Source: Coleophoma eucalyptorum
Lineage: Eukaryota > Ascomycota > Leotiomycetes > Helotiales > Dermateaceae
Reading direction: 5' to 3'
Assembly: GCA_026120035.1 (NCBI GenBank)
Contig: JALRME010000017.1
Coordinates: forward strand, 434,001 to 498,000
Length of the DNA: 64,000 nt
Shown: positions 23,641-35,225 of the stretch, piece after piece
Layout of the letters: every line of letters begins with the position of its first letter
Position numbering within the stretch: the stretch's first letter is position 1
Position numbers and translations under genes: made by a program
The notes under the pieces: generated by a model
Seen by the model: the letters and a program-made list of their open reading frames with translations, nothing else
What the model was told of the DNA's origin: nothing
Databases searched by the model: none

Positions 23641-24960
23641 ATGGTGAGTTCGGACATAGATGAAGTTCTCAACTCGCTCAAAATTCTCAATATCCGAGTT
23701 TCGATTTGCTTGAAGATATCCGACTTCTACTTAGCTACACTGACCTGTTGGCTATATACTAAGCTGCCCAGATGTCGGTTGTATTTCCAAGCCTAACGAG
23801 GACTGGAGATATATCACAATTTATTCAGGCTCATCTGGGGGCTAGTTTTAACCACCGAATTCTTCCTCAAGGACACATGACCAAGCGTCAAGGACAACTT
23901 GAAATCACGACTCATGAAGGTTCTTATAGAAACACCACTGAATATAACGATAACAAGTCGGTTAACACTTGCTTTTTAAAATTGTTCGCTTATACTCAGG
24001 AGAATGACCAAATGTTAGTATGTTATGCCAACCTGACCAATACTGGAGCTATCACAGATGCGAAAGAATTTCAACAGCAAGGTGAGGTGACCGAATATGT
24101 TTATCTGTGCCTCATTGCAGAGATATTGCAGAGATATATTTGGCGTTCCAGTCAGGCAAGTTTCCCCTGGTTCCCTAGAAGCAGTAGCCACAACATGGAA
24201 AGCACACTTTGCCATAAAGGCAATCGCTGCTCTGAATCCATTCATAAGATCACACGCCGTAAGTTCTGGAAACCAGCATAGATTCGGATATTCTAACCTT
24301 ATCGTAGGATGTGACATGGGAGGTGCAAACTGAAAAAGTCAATGATTACCATGGCTTTACCAAATTCATTCTGGCCTTGACCACCCTAGATAGTAAGTGC
24401 ATTGAAAAGGACTGTCCAATTGCCATTGGCTATACTCGAGTTATAGAGATGCTCTTGTCACCCATCAGCAGTACGGCGATATGGCATGCCTCATCTGAAG
24501 GCAGCACAGCTATGTTTAACAGCTTCCTTTCACTTATGACTGGACTGCATTCACCTGGAGACAATTTTATTGGTAAATGATCCAACAGTCGACGGGAAAG
24601 AATCTTGTGGAGAACCTTTAATTTGAGGGCTATCAACGTTAATGTATAAAGTAAAGCGCAGGCTATACTGGCCCGCAACACCATTACCAAATTATTCAAA
24701 ACATTGAATAATGGGACTGATCATGATGAATCTCCTCCAAGTAAAAAGTTGAATGTCTTATCACAGTAGCTGGAACATTGGAGGATGACAACTTCTCATA
24801 TGCAGCCTCGTGCACAGTTCCATTGCTTGGTGATCGAGCTTTGATACATGCTAAACCTCATGATGTTATTAATACATCTCTCTACGAATATGTACGCCAT
24901 CATAAACAGTTGGACCCAAGGGGTTTCACCCCGATGCAGGAAATACATACCCCTTTCTGA
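23641..24960 (+). CDS. Unrecognised multi-exon gene candidate or recent pseudogene
   Basis: No single frame is long here, but one continuous protein of about 307 residues appears if introns are removed: exons 23641..23697, 23772..24017, 24058..24081, 24121..24258, 24308..24572 and 24767..24960. The intron at 24259..24307 is strong (GTAAGT, TCTAACC branch, TCGTAG). Those at 24018..24057 (GTATGT...CACAG) and 24082..24120 (GTGAGG...TTGCAG) are unusually short (40 and 39 bp). The first (GTTTCG donor) and last (194 bp) are weak. Segments such as SPGSLEAVATTWKAHFAIKA, DVTWEVQTEKVNDYHGFTKF, SCTVPLLGDRALIHAKPHDV and DPRGFTPMQEIHTPF read like real protein rather than chance frame. I do not recognise the family. 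It sits at the edge of an AT-rich island, so it may be decaying. The first exon and start could be wrong; ATG 23772 is the alternative. Confidence 0.42.
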
Positions 24961-26330
24961 ACTAGCCTTTTTGCTAGGACGAGACGGAACTACAAATAGA
25001 GAGAGGTGAACTTTAGACTGAGGAAGAGATTGGTTGGGCAGGCGCTTAGCAAAAGATCATAAGCCATATTTAAAATGGCTCTTTCCCTTTTCTTGTGGTA
25101 ATTAGGCTTCTAATGAGACAAGGCAAGTCTTTAATCTCTTTGACATGTCCAGAATATCAGTTATGGGCAAGGAAGCTAGGTTTAGTTGTACGGAAGTTGC
25201 CCCAAAGTAGAATAATAGACTCATCTAATACCTTCAGCTAGCTAATCCTCGCAGGAACTTGAGAGATTATCTCCGGTAAGATCATATTTGACCTGGCGTG
25301 CACTTGGTCTCTATAGGCCATACCACAAGTATAATGATATTGACCTTAGAGGAGACCAACTGATGGAAATAATAAGCGCAGTGAAGTTTGAGAAGCTACT
25401 ATAGGCATAGTAGAGATGAAAGTAAACCCTGTATTTTGCAAGTATAGAGAAAATTACTTATGTCTGCACCGTCCCTAGTAAGGGTACACAGCGTCAGAAA
25501 TGTGAAAAGCTGCGAGGCCTTCTTTATAGAACCTCATGGTCTGCCATATATCCTGACTCAGGGCGTTTTGACCCCTTACTTGGACTATATGAGAAATGTC
25601 CCGGCCCCAAATGAATATCTATATCTAATATCTATGGTCCTTCCTAGAAGGATCTATAAGGTTGAGTAAGTCTTTCCTAAGTTTTTACAGAGTACTTTTT
25701 GTGCTTAATACTTCTTATTCTAGACTTATACATGATGTGTTATTAAAATCACTACTAGTCTAATAGTTGAGTACAATTTCTAGACAGTTACTTCTAGATC
25801 ATTAAGTCACTTGCCCTATCTCTAGCTTCTATAGAGAATATTAATCTACTACTTAGTTTCTTAAAGAACTGAAATTATACAAACTATTGCACTTTACTAC
25901 TTGCTTGTGAGTATTTATTCTCACGAGATTTGTGAGTTCGCATCGTGAGCTGGTAAAAGGCTTGAAGAATATATGTTAAGATAGGATGGGTCAAATTGTG
26001 TGAAGCTAATGGTTGTTTTGAATGCATATGGTCTGTTATGTTGAATTTACTATTTTTTGAGGTTGTTATGATAATCTTTATTGAAGATATCTTAAATTCA
26101 CGGTCAAGTGGAATAACTATACTGCAATGGCACTACTTGACCTCGTGGCCCCGTTGAACTGCCTTCGGAGCGAGTAAGCCAATAGGCATATCAAACACCT
26201 TAGCTGCTGTGTAATGTTCAGTTTCATAAGTTTATATTTTACGGCATGCATTTAGTTTCTAGCTCCTTCTTAGATTGGAGTATAAGAGGTTGTACAATTA
26301 AAAACAAAGTCAGATAAAGGGCTTTCTCTG
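24961..26330. other. AT/TpA-rich island, possible mutated repeat remnant
   Basis: Composition drops to clearly AT-rich, with many TA steps (for example around 25680-25900: ctagactta, tactagtctaatag). Short frames such as 25460..25669 (69 codons) have no recognisable product. High TpA and lack of coding sequence are what repeat-induced point mutation leaves behind in filamentous ascomycetes, but I could not align any transposon domain here. No terminal repeats were found. Confidence 0.4.
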
Positions 26331-27383
26331 CCACCGGATAAATCCTTCGAATTATGCATAGAGAATTCTGCTCGATATTCTCCACCACTATCACTCTACC
26401 ACTCACCTGATTGCATCACGCCTCTGGCAAAACCTTGCAATTCTTTCCAATCCACCACCAAGACATTAAAAAAAAGCCCTTTCATCATCATCCCACGACG
26501 TACTGGTGATCTCATACAAATCAGAGCCCAACAAAGTCACTCTCCGTTGCCCGAATGCTTTCTACAAACCACCTCACGTTATCGACTGAAGCATAGTAAG
26601 CGCTCCGCGCCGATTGCAGTTTAATTCTACAGATACTACCTCTATTGGCCTGCAAGCTCGCATGCAAAATAGATTGGGTAGGTTATTATCACGCTTGAGA
26701 ATTTTGGTTTTGGCTCGACTCAGCTCCATTCGGTGGGGGAGGAGCAGTGATGTGATATGATATGATGTGAGGTGAGGTGAGGTAAGGCAGGCCCTAAAAC
26801 TATACTTACGGTAACACCCAAGGAACTTACCTGCCTATTCCTGCGCACTTCCGTCATTGCCCAGCCAGCCAAGCGGATGGGTGTTTTTGATAATATTTTG
26901 ATTTTTTTTTAAAAATATCTTGCGAGTTGGATGGATAGACGGTCACTGGTTGAGGTGTGTGGGAGTGCGTGTACAGGTGATTCGAATGACTGTTTGTTTA
27001 TGGACTGTGGGCCAGAAATTCAGGAGGGGGGCTTGTCACGAGGGGACGAGAGAATAGGAAAATGACGTACCTTGACGACTCTTTATTGAAGAATATCTGA
27101 AATTTTAGATGTATGGTAGGCTTGTTAGAGACCTGCATGTTGATTTTGTTTGGTGATGGTTCTTGTGGCTGTTGCTTTTTTCACCGCAAGTCTTGCCGTA
27201 CATAATATTCTTGAGATAGGTGGGTGGGTTTCTACTCGGAGTGGAGAAGGAGGGAGTGAACGTGTGGTACAACAACATAATGACTTGCTTGGGCTGAAAT
27301 TTTTCAATTTCAAAAATGAGTTGGATGAGGCCTTGCGAAGTCACGATATTTTTTTTTCCATCTTGTTACTAAGTGATAAGTGA

Positions 27384-27470
27384 GTTGGCTGGTTAGTTGG
27401 TTGGTCGATTGGTTGGTTGGTCGATTGGTTGGTTGGTCGATTGGTTGGTTGCAAGGTTGGTTGGCTGGTC
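27384..27470. repeat. Minisatellite, unit GGTTGGTTGGTCGATT
   Basis: A 16-bp unit GGTTGGTTGGTCGATT is repeated about three times in perfect register, flanked by degenerate GGTTGGCTGGT-type copies. On the complementary strand this reads as a Pro/Thr/Asn-rich frame, which is an artefact of the repeat. Confidence 0.85.
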
Positions 27471-29795
27471 GAGTGAGAAATCTAGCGAGTAGTCTTGTAG
27501 GAGAGAAGATGGATGTCCCTAGGACTGGCTCGACTATGTAGTGAATGGTTGGCCAGGCCTGGATTTGCAACGGGATAACACGGTAGGATAGGGGATAGAT
27601 GGCTCAACAGAATAATAGTATGAATGCCGCCATTAATTGGCACCGGAAATAAAGTCTGATGAAAGTTTGTCCTTGTATACCCGAGGCTCAGAAGTTAGAA
27701 TTATGAATTGGACTTATAAAGGTTGATGCAAGTGAGAGGACACTAATTTGGCTTGTTTTGACACGGCGATGTTTGTTGTATAGGGGGGGTTTTCCATCAA
27801 GATCCTGATTGATGGGGTGGGATTGCGTTTATTTCACACAAGGTAAGTATCTAAGTAGGTAAGTAGCTGAGATAGGAGATACATTGTTACAATGCTTTGC
27901 CCTTGTAGACTATCAAACAAGAATAAGAGCACCTATTCAACCTACTTACCAACCAATCTTTTCAAATCACAGCTCCTAACCTATCAGAAATCAAAGGGCA
28001 AACTGCATCAGGCAAAGCCGACTCTCCGCTGCGTCCAAGCTAGAATCCCCATACCGGAAGCTCGGCCAGCCTACATACACAACTTGACTACACTGGATGG
28101 CACTCGATACCTCTCAATTCTTCTAGAACTTTCTTTTTCCTTGGTTCTCCTACGGTCCAATACTTGACTCGTAGGGGCCGAAGCACCGAAGTCCGCGACG
28201 GTTGGAAGAAGATGTACTACCCAAACACCGGCAACATATCACCTACAGGAAATCCTTGCCGTGCCGGCGATACAGTAGTGTCCTGGCCACGAGGTCTGCC
28301 ACGCTTCGTAGCACCCGCAGGCTAAGTTTGCAAATCTCTGGCAGATGGCTCGCAGGAGTTCTTGCTTGTACAGTGAATTTGATTGATATTCGATGGAGTG
28401 CATACATAGCATGGCATATCAGATGGCATCATTGATATTACATCGGTAGGATGGGGTTGGGGTCCTGGAAGCTGCAGCGTCCGAATGAGGGGAAGTGATC
28501 CATATGTCTCACACCACGAAGTCTCTTGCTGTATTGTCAGGCACGCCGTGGTACATGTATGGACAGCAATTGAGCAATGAGAAGGAGAAACCACGATGCG
28601 CCGGCGCACCGACCTCGGGTATGGATTCTTCGTGCAGGTCTGAAGTTCTAGCTGCATGCACAAAATGTAGAGCACTGCACCATGTAAGGTAAGGAGTTAT
28701 CACGAGAGAGCCGATTTGTCTGGAGGAGCGACGGTGCGAGGTGAGTGGTAAGATGAGAGGTTTCTGCCACCAGCCCGCACGCACTGCAGCGCCATCATGC
28801 ACGAAGAGGCGGGTAGATCTTGGTCGTCTTGTCGCCAGAAGCGGATAAGATGATAATCCGCTACTGTGCTATTCTTTCCGTTTCCCTATTATTGCACTCT
28901 AGAGAGGCGATAGTGTAACCCCACTCCGCAGCACTGGACCCAGTACAAGCCGGACGGACTGTCTGCACTGCAGTACGATGGTGGAGCATCAGACCTTTCA
29001 CGGCCCTTGGAGTGGACTGTGAGGGACCCTCTTCTACTCGTGGGCTCCACGTTGTTTTACTTATCAGCTGTCAAGCACGAGATGAGGGGTTTATACAGTA
29101 CGATCTGACCGGAAGATAGGCTGATATGGATGGTGATACCGTGCCTGGTCTTTATGCTCTCTCTACTTGAAGCAGAACAAATGATAGCTAAATGGCTCAC
29201 AAGCCTGGGAACGAGAGGGCGTTTGTCATCCAGTCGACTCCTACGACAAAAGACGTCTCTGCGTCTTGGCTGGCCTGCTGGCAGTGATTCGATGGTGAGA
29301 ATTCGGCTGAACCCCACCCCACCATTCATTAGAGATTTACCCCTCCTTCACCTACCACCTCAGACCTTGCACCTTCATTAACTACTGGATCTTGATCTTG
29401 ATTTGACTATCGTCGTCGCTCGTGAGACGTAGTCGCAAACCTTACACCGCTGAAACAGCCTTACTAGACTTCTGTGCCTGATGTCGCTTCTGGCTCATTG
29501 CTGCTCTCTGCCGGCATTGTGTCTTAGGTTCACGATTCACGATTCACGGGTCGGTCACGGTTTCATGCTTGCACCTGATCAATAGTTCTTCTCATGGCTG
29601 GACAGGACATCGCTCGTTTACCGCTGCAAGACCGACGACTAGAGAAAGGGAAGGCCACTTCCCCTACGACCGGTTGGCCTCGTCCAGTCTTCGTGTTGAA
29701 TAGATGAGACGACCGAACACATGCCTCACCGCACTGTACAGTACAATCCATGACCACCGAGGGCCAAATGGCGAGCCCGGTCTCCTGCAGGCGGG

Positions 29796-29823
29796 CCTGG
29801 TACGCCTGGTACGCCTGGTACAT
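29796..29823 (+). repeat. Short tandem repeat, TACGCCTGG unit
   Basis: The 9-bp unit TACGCCTGG occurs as adjacent copies (ggcctggtacgcctggtacg and on) within non-coding sequence. No function assigned. Confidence 0.6.
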
Positions 29824-31972
29824 GGCGTCGAATCAGGGCACCATCCGGCTTATCCTCAAGATGGAAGCGTAGAACGACTGACTAAAACTCCTAGATCCCG
29901 TGCATCTCAGACCTCTTGTTCTTCCTTCCATGGATAGCTACACAGCTACACAACTACACAGCTTCCCCATGACCTCTACTTCTGCAGTTCCTGCCGTCTT
30001 GACCTGCGCCCTCTGTTTCCTCTCCTTGTGCTTCCCCATACTTTGGTTGGAGGGCGCATGCAGGACGGTGATGTGATGTGATGTGATTCCCTTTTCTTAT
30101 TTTGCTGATCACCGTTGCGCCGGGCGTTTATGCCTGGGAGATGTGATAGACGCAGGCAGATATCGTAGGTACGAACGAGTAAGCAGATACCAGAGAGCGC
30201 CCTTTTTGCCCGATTCTAAAAACAACAAGATCCGGGCAGTGCACAACATGAAAGAGGGGTTTCTGTTTCTTGCTCTCTCTTCGGTAGAGACCACTAACTT
30301 CCTAATAGATGAACGAGATGCAGCCAAGTGGAACAGACTTCCTTCTTACCGGTACTAGGCGTTGGCTTAGCACCAATTGCAAGACACACTCCGCACACCA
30401 GCATCTCCTACCTCTTGCCTCCCCATCCACAAGGTCGCTCTCGCCCTCCTAGCTCACCTAATTCATCCGATGTATGCGTAAGAAAGAGAGCCGGTCTGAT
30501 GCATATCACCAGGAAGGTGGATGGGGCGCTTCTCGGTGCTTGTCAGTCAACCTCCTTCTCGCCTGGTCTCCCGATGGCTCCCACGCCCGACCCTCATCGT
30601 GCTCGCTTGTGACTGGACATGGCTCGATTGTGGGCTGAAGGTGGCCGTAAGCTTTTCTATGTTAAGGCCTGAGCCGTAGCTGTAGGTACCGCTCTTCGCG
30701 CTACGAGCCTCTTTGCCAGAGAGAGTAAGGCTCTCTCTGCTTTGCTGTTACTGATGTCGCCCAACTGCGCTGATCACGGCGGCGTATTTAGTTCTACAGT
30801 AGCATCTGGCGAGGCTTTCACTCGCGCGGACTGAGGCTGGTGCACATGTGTCTATCGTCGGCATCGTGAGCAAGCAGGTTGGCGGGAGCAAGGAAGGTTT
30901 CGCTCTCGCTCTCGTCTCGTGAGGTAGAAAGTCGGTGTTCAAACTGGTCCTCGCGTCATAGGGGTCCTCCTGCTGTCAGTAATGTGACGATTCTTCGCAG
31001 TGATGTTTCCACTCTTGAATTAATTGATATTGCGAGAACCTGAGACGTGCCCCCAACTGCTCATCTCATCATTATTGACACACATGTCATTCTATCAGCG
31101 CATCGAATGAACCTTGGCCTTCCCAGCTCCTGTCACTCGCAACGCCGCAGAACCATCCGACCAAGATCAGAAGAAGCGTGGCAGCCGGCTGTGCGCCCGC
31201 TTAGAACGTAAATTACGAAAAAGTCCCAGGGCCTTTTACGTTGATTTGATCCGAGTCAATTCTGTTATCGGGGGCTTCAGCTGTATCGACAGGCATTCTG
31301 TGACCGGCTTCGTCTCCTACCAAGTCCGACTCGTAGGCTGGAGATTCACCGCCTCACCTGAAGTTGCGTTGCTGTGCTGGACCTTCACAAGAGGATCCAA
31401 CCCGGCTGTCCCCCTGTCCAAGAGATTCATTTGATTCTAGTTACTTCGGTCCTTAACCGTCTCTGTGCCTGTATGTATCTCCAGCTCTTCCGTTGCTTTG
31501 GAATACCTTCACATCAATCTCCCTTTTGCGGAAGAGAGGAGAGGCGAATTTGCAATTCCCGCCACGAGCTTACGAAAGACCTGACTGCAGCCGCTTGCTG
31601 ACTCAAGAAAAAAGGGAAGGACGGCTCGTCTCATCGAAAATCGCCTGTCTAAGAGCTCAATTTTCTACCCGTGTCCCCGTGACCTCATCGATCCCCTTCA
31701 TATCAGGAGCCGTTCGTCGCTACATCTCAACTTCAACCTCGTCATTGCGCCATTTACATTTACTACGAAACAACGATCTCCATTCTTCATTCCAACCCGC
31801 GCCTTCATTACCTTACATTCTTTAATCCCCACTATTCCTCGCATCGCCTCGTCTTTGATGCTATTACCATGCAATAGACCTCCCGCTCGCCTCTTCAGTC
31901 GAGCATCAACACGGCCTCAAATCTGGCCACCTACCTTGACGACATCAACAACACGACTTCGAACTCACCATC

Positions 31973-33964
31973 ATGGCTTTAACACTCCCTCCTGACCCGT
32001 ACAAGGCCTTAGGAGTTCTCAAAGATGCGACGTTAGCAGAGATCCGCAGCGCACATCGGAAGCTGGTGCTCAAGTGCCATCCAGACAAGGTGCAAGACCC
32101 TGCCCTCAAAGCCGTCAAGCAGGACGAATTCCAGAAAGTCCAACAGGCCTACGAACTTCTCAGTGACGATACTCGAAGAACGCAGTATAACGACCAACTT
32201 AAGCTGCATGAGTTGAGAAAAGAGATGGGAAGGGGTGTACCAACGGCGCGAAGTAACCCCTTTGAATATGAGGTTCGCAACGCAGAGCCACGGACATCAA
32301 CTTCGAAATCAAAACCTTCAGCTACATACACTGCACCCCCCGCACCGTCTGCGAAGGTGTATGAGCGACCATCTACAAGATCGTACGAGGATTTGTATGA
32401 CGAGCCGAAACGGCCTTCTGCGAGAGCTTCAAAGAGTCAAGAGTATGAGCGTACTCGAACTTCTACGAGAGAGGAGGAGAAAGAGAGGATACGAAGGGAA
32501 CGAAAGGATGCTGAAGAGAGGGATAGAGAACGAGAGCGGGAAAGAGCGAGATATGAGAAGGAGCTCAAGAAAGCCGAGAAGGAGAAGAAGAAGAGCAGAG
32601 AGAGAGAGAAGGAGAGAGAAAGAGACAAGGAGAGGAAGCGAAGCACAGATGAAAAGCACAGCGCTCGAGTCACTGCTGCATATGTGGTAGAAGAATCGTC
32701 GGATGATGCTTACTACGCCACGTCAAAACCTCGATCTACAGACAAGAAAACAAAGCAGAGGTTGGATGAGGAGCTTAGGATGCGAAATGAAGAGATCTTA
32801 CGGTCTGAGAAGGCCAGAAGAAATGAGGTGACAATACGTACACGCAAGATGAACGATGCAAAGGACTTTGCAGCTCAATACATGCAGGCTGCCAAGCAAA
32901 AGGTCAAGCCTGTGGAAGAAGAGTTTGAGCGTGTACCGCTTTCCAGAGCACAAACATTTGCTGCTCCTACTCCTGCTCCTGCATATAATATCAGGCACGC
33001 CAGTCCATCGGCTCAATACTCGGATGAGGAAACCCCTCGCCGCTCCTCTGCACGATCATCGTCAAGGAAACCAGAGCCGATGAGTGCGAGTCGAAGTCGA
33101 GAGACAAAGTCCAGCAAAGAGAGCAAGAGAACACCTTCTACTCGAGATGCATATATTGTTGAGCCTCCTTCTCCTCCACCAGTAAAGAAACCAAGCTTGC
33201 AAACCCACAACTCTGCGCCGCCTGTTATTCCTTCGAGGAGAGAGCCTACTCGGTCCAAGACGATGCAGCCTCAATATGTACGAGAAAAGGGCGCCGCACC
33301 TACACCACTGCCGAGAGCCTCAACTTTTACAGTTGGTGATCGAGGTCGTGGTAGCCACCTGAGGAAGTCCCACCACGTCTCGTCTGACGACTCTGATTCA
33401 GATTCTCCCGTTGGGTACACGTCCAAGGCTCGCTCACCCAGTCCTCCCAGACACCGACATGCACCAGAGCCAACTCGTTACATCATTGACAATGGCCGCA
33501 GCGTCCCTGTAGGACCTCAACCTCGAACGCATCGTTCCGAGCTCCGTGAAGAAACCTACGATTCACGTGATCGTAGTGAATCGCCACGAGCAGGTCGCCA
33601 CGCCAGTACTGAACACACTCGTCCGCCACTCACTCGAAATGGTGGCAGTGGTCTGAGACAAGCTCCGAGGTCAAGTTCGCATTCACATGCTTACTATCCT
33701 CCGGATCCTCCGAAGCAAACTTTCATCCCCGAAAGACCGAAGATGCCTGCGCGTGAAAGCCAGGGTTCATATCGGGGAAGCACTGCGAAAGTATCGACTT
33801 CTACTTTCCCAGATGTGAAGTACCAACAATCGTATGGTCTAGAACATGTCGTCTATACGCCACCTGTGCCTGAGCAATATCGAAGAGGTAGTGAACCTAC
33901 GCACCGGGGTGGGTACGACAACTATCCTTCTGTCCGTGGCGATAGAATTAGCTTGTATACCTGA
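31973..33964 (+). CDS. J-domain (Hsp40/DnaJ-like) protein with disordered tail
   Basis: Single-exon gene, 663 residues, ATG 31973 preceded by a favourable ACCATC context. The J domain spans about residues 8-78, with the diagnostic HPD at 36-38 (KCHPDKVQD) that stimulates Hsp70 ATPase, and helix IV ending FEVQQAYELLSD-like sequence. After it comes a strongly charged Arg/Glu/Lys coiled coil (about 160-225, many RERE/KEKE repeats) and then a Ser/Pro/Arg-rich tail to the end. There is no zinc-finger or C-terminal DnaJ substrate domain and no signal peptide, so it is a class C J protein, probably cytosolic or nuclear. The low-complexity middle region resembles spliceosome-associated J proteins only in composition; no orthology is claimed. 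Confidence 0.88.
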   Translation: MALTLPPDPYKALGVLKDATLAEIRSAHRKLVLKCHPDKVQDPALKAVKQDEFQKVQQAYELLSDDTRRTQYNDQLKLHELRKEMGRGVPTARSNPFEYEVRNAEPRTSTSKSKPSATYTAPPAPSAKVYERPSTRSYEDLYDEPKRPSARASKSQEYERTRTSTREEEKERIRRERKDAEERDRERERERARYEKELKKAEKEKKKSREREKERERDKERKRSTDEKHSARVTAAYVVEESSDDAYYATSKPRSTDKKTKQRLDEELRMRNEEILRSEKARRNEVTIRTRKMNDAKDFAAQYMQAAKQKVKPVEEEFERVPLSRAQTFAAPTPAPAYNIRHASPSAQYSDEETPRRSSARSSSRKPEPMSASRSRETKSSKESKRTPSTRDAYIVEPPSPPPVKKPSLQTHNSAPPVIPSRREPTRSKTMQPQYVREKGAAPTPLPRASTFTVGDRGRGSHLRKSHHVSSDDSDSDSPVGYTSKARSPSPPRHRHAPEPTRYIIDNGRSVPVGPQPRTHRSELREETYDSRDRSESPRAGRHASTEHTRPPLTRNGGSGLRQAPRSSSHSHAYYPPDPPKQTFIPERPKMPARESQGSYRGSTAKVSTSTFPDVKYQQSYGLEHVVYTPPVPEQYRRGSEPTHRGGYDNYPSVRGDRISLYT

Positions 33965-35225
33965 TCGATCTAAGCCCGAAATCTCATCACTGAAACCTCC
34001 ACTTCTTGTACCCGTATTACAAAATCACACTTACAGTAACGACTTTTCACACCATTTATAAACTCTACACTATTTTCACGAAAACACAACGAAAGATCAT
34101 CTCTCGTGATGGGCGAGTAAGCATATGGTTGATTTGGGGTAGATAGAGAATATCCCTTCTCTTATTTCCTCTTACTTCCTGTTCATCTCCATTGCATTTT
34201 GTTTTTGCTTCTTCTAGGCGCTTATAGGGGAGTCAGGCGTCAGCTATCCTGAGGCAGAGGGCCTTAGTGAGCGAGAGGCGAGGGAGTATCCTTCACGTCG
34301 TGTTTGCTGTTGTATTAATTTTTTTCCGCTTTCTTTTTATACGCGTATCACACTCACTCTCTACACTCGTTTTTACAGAGGAAGAATGGAGTGCGCATGC
34401 ATGGAGTGAACTGGGCATATTATTGGTGGGATGGTGGGAGGAATGAATGGATGGAGATGGATGAACATTGGAAAGGGCCTATACACAAGCCTTTTCCTTA
34501 GCATCCAATAACGATCTGATGATGACGGATGGGATATGGAAACGAAATGATCATGATACGCACTTGGGAAGAGGCATAAGGAACGGGGCATGGCATGGCA
34601 TAGTATCTTGCATGGAACATGTTCATAGCGCACCTTGCACCTTTATCTTCCTCTTTCTTTCTCCTTATTTGGAAATGGAATTTGATCTTTGTTTCTCTTC
34701 CCCCATATACTGGTCTTCACATATATTTTGAAGTGAGACCATGACTCAGACTCTTCCTATCCTCGTGCTACCTACCATTGACATAAATTTCCACACCGTA
34801 CTTTTAAATTTCCTTCCTCTCAGATTGTGGTGGATGCTCGCTTAATCCACCACCTTCCCCCAAGAGAGATCATTTTAGAACTACAATACTAATCTAGCCA
34901 TCAAAAGGGCTCACAATGCTAAGTCCTGATATACTTGCAATATATCACAGTATAAACACAATGCAATAATCTCATTCCTGCTCTCTTGATACTGGTATCA
35001 GTGATGCCAATGTCGTATAATTATAGAGACTACAATACTAACAAGCCACAACAACCAAAGTCAAGGGGAATGAGAGTTTCGTAAAATAGGAAACATCATG
35101 GAGTCTCTCTATTTCTCTCTGTATCATCATATTTCTTTCTCTCCATCCCTCTTCCTGTCTTTCCTCTCATCCATTTACTGTCATCACCCTATTTATTTTA
35201 ACTCATTGGAAAAAGGACACAAATC
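33965..35225. other. Intergenic, 3' region and promoter
   Basis: 1261 bp with T-rich and purine-rich segments (for example gggatggtgggaggaatgaatggatgg near 34430-34455). A C/T-rich tract at 35105-35160 lies just upstream of the next start codon. No gene or RNA recognised. Confidence 0.45.

Larger units (their letters stand above)
26331..31972. other. Long non-coding stretch upstream of J-domain gene
   Basis: About 5.6 kb without a supported protein gene. It is of normal GC content and has several low-complexity tracts: a TGATATGATGTGAGGTGAGG run near 26751-26785, the GGTTGGTTGGTCGATT array at 27384-27470, a (tacgcctgg)3 run near 29800-29820, and a (gatgt)-type run near 30068-30087. From about 31620 the + strand becomes C/T-rich (ctcatcgatccccttc, cctcgtcattgcgcc), consistent with the 5' leader of the gene starting at 31973. 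Unannotated non-coding RNA is possible but not demonstrable. Confidence 0.4.

Noticed and set aside
24082..24281. Continuation of the 23772 frame past 24081 as an uninterrupted exon
   Set aside because: The other frame, reached after removing two short introns, joins to the strong 24259 intron and to the downstream segments, whereas this one ends without a partner.
27384..27470. CRISPR-like array
   Set aside because: Units are adjacent without spacers and the DNA is fungal.
32429..32673. Leu/Ser-rich antisense frames in the J-domain gene
   Set aside because: Products of the GAGA-rich coiled-coil coding sequence read on the opposite strand.
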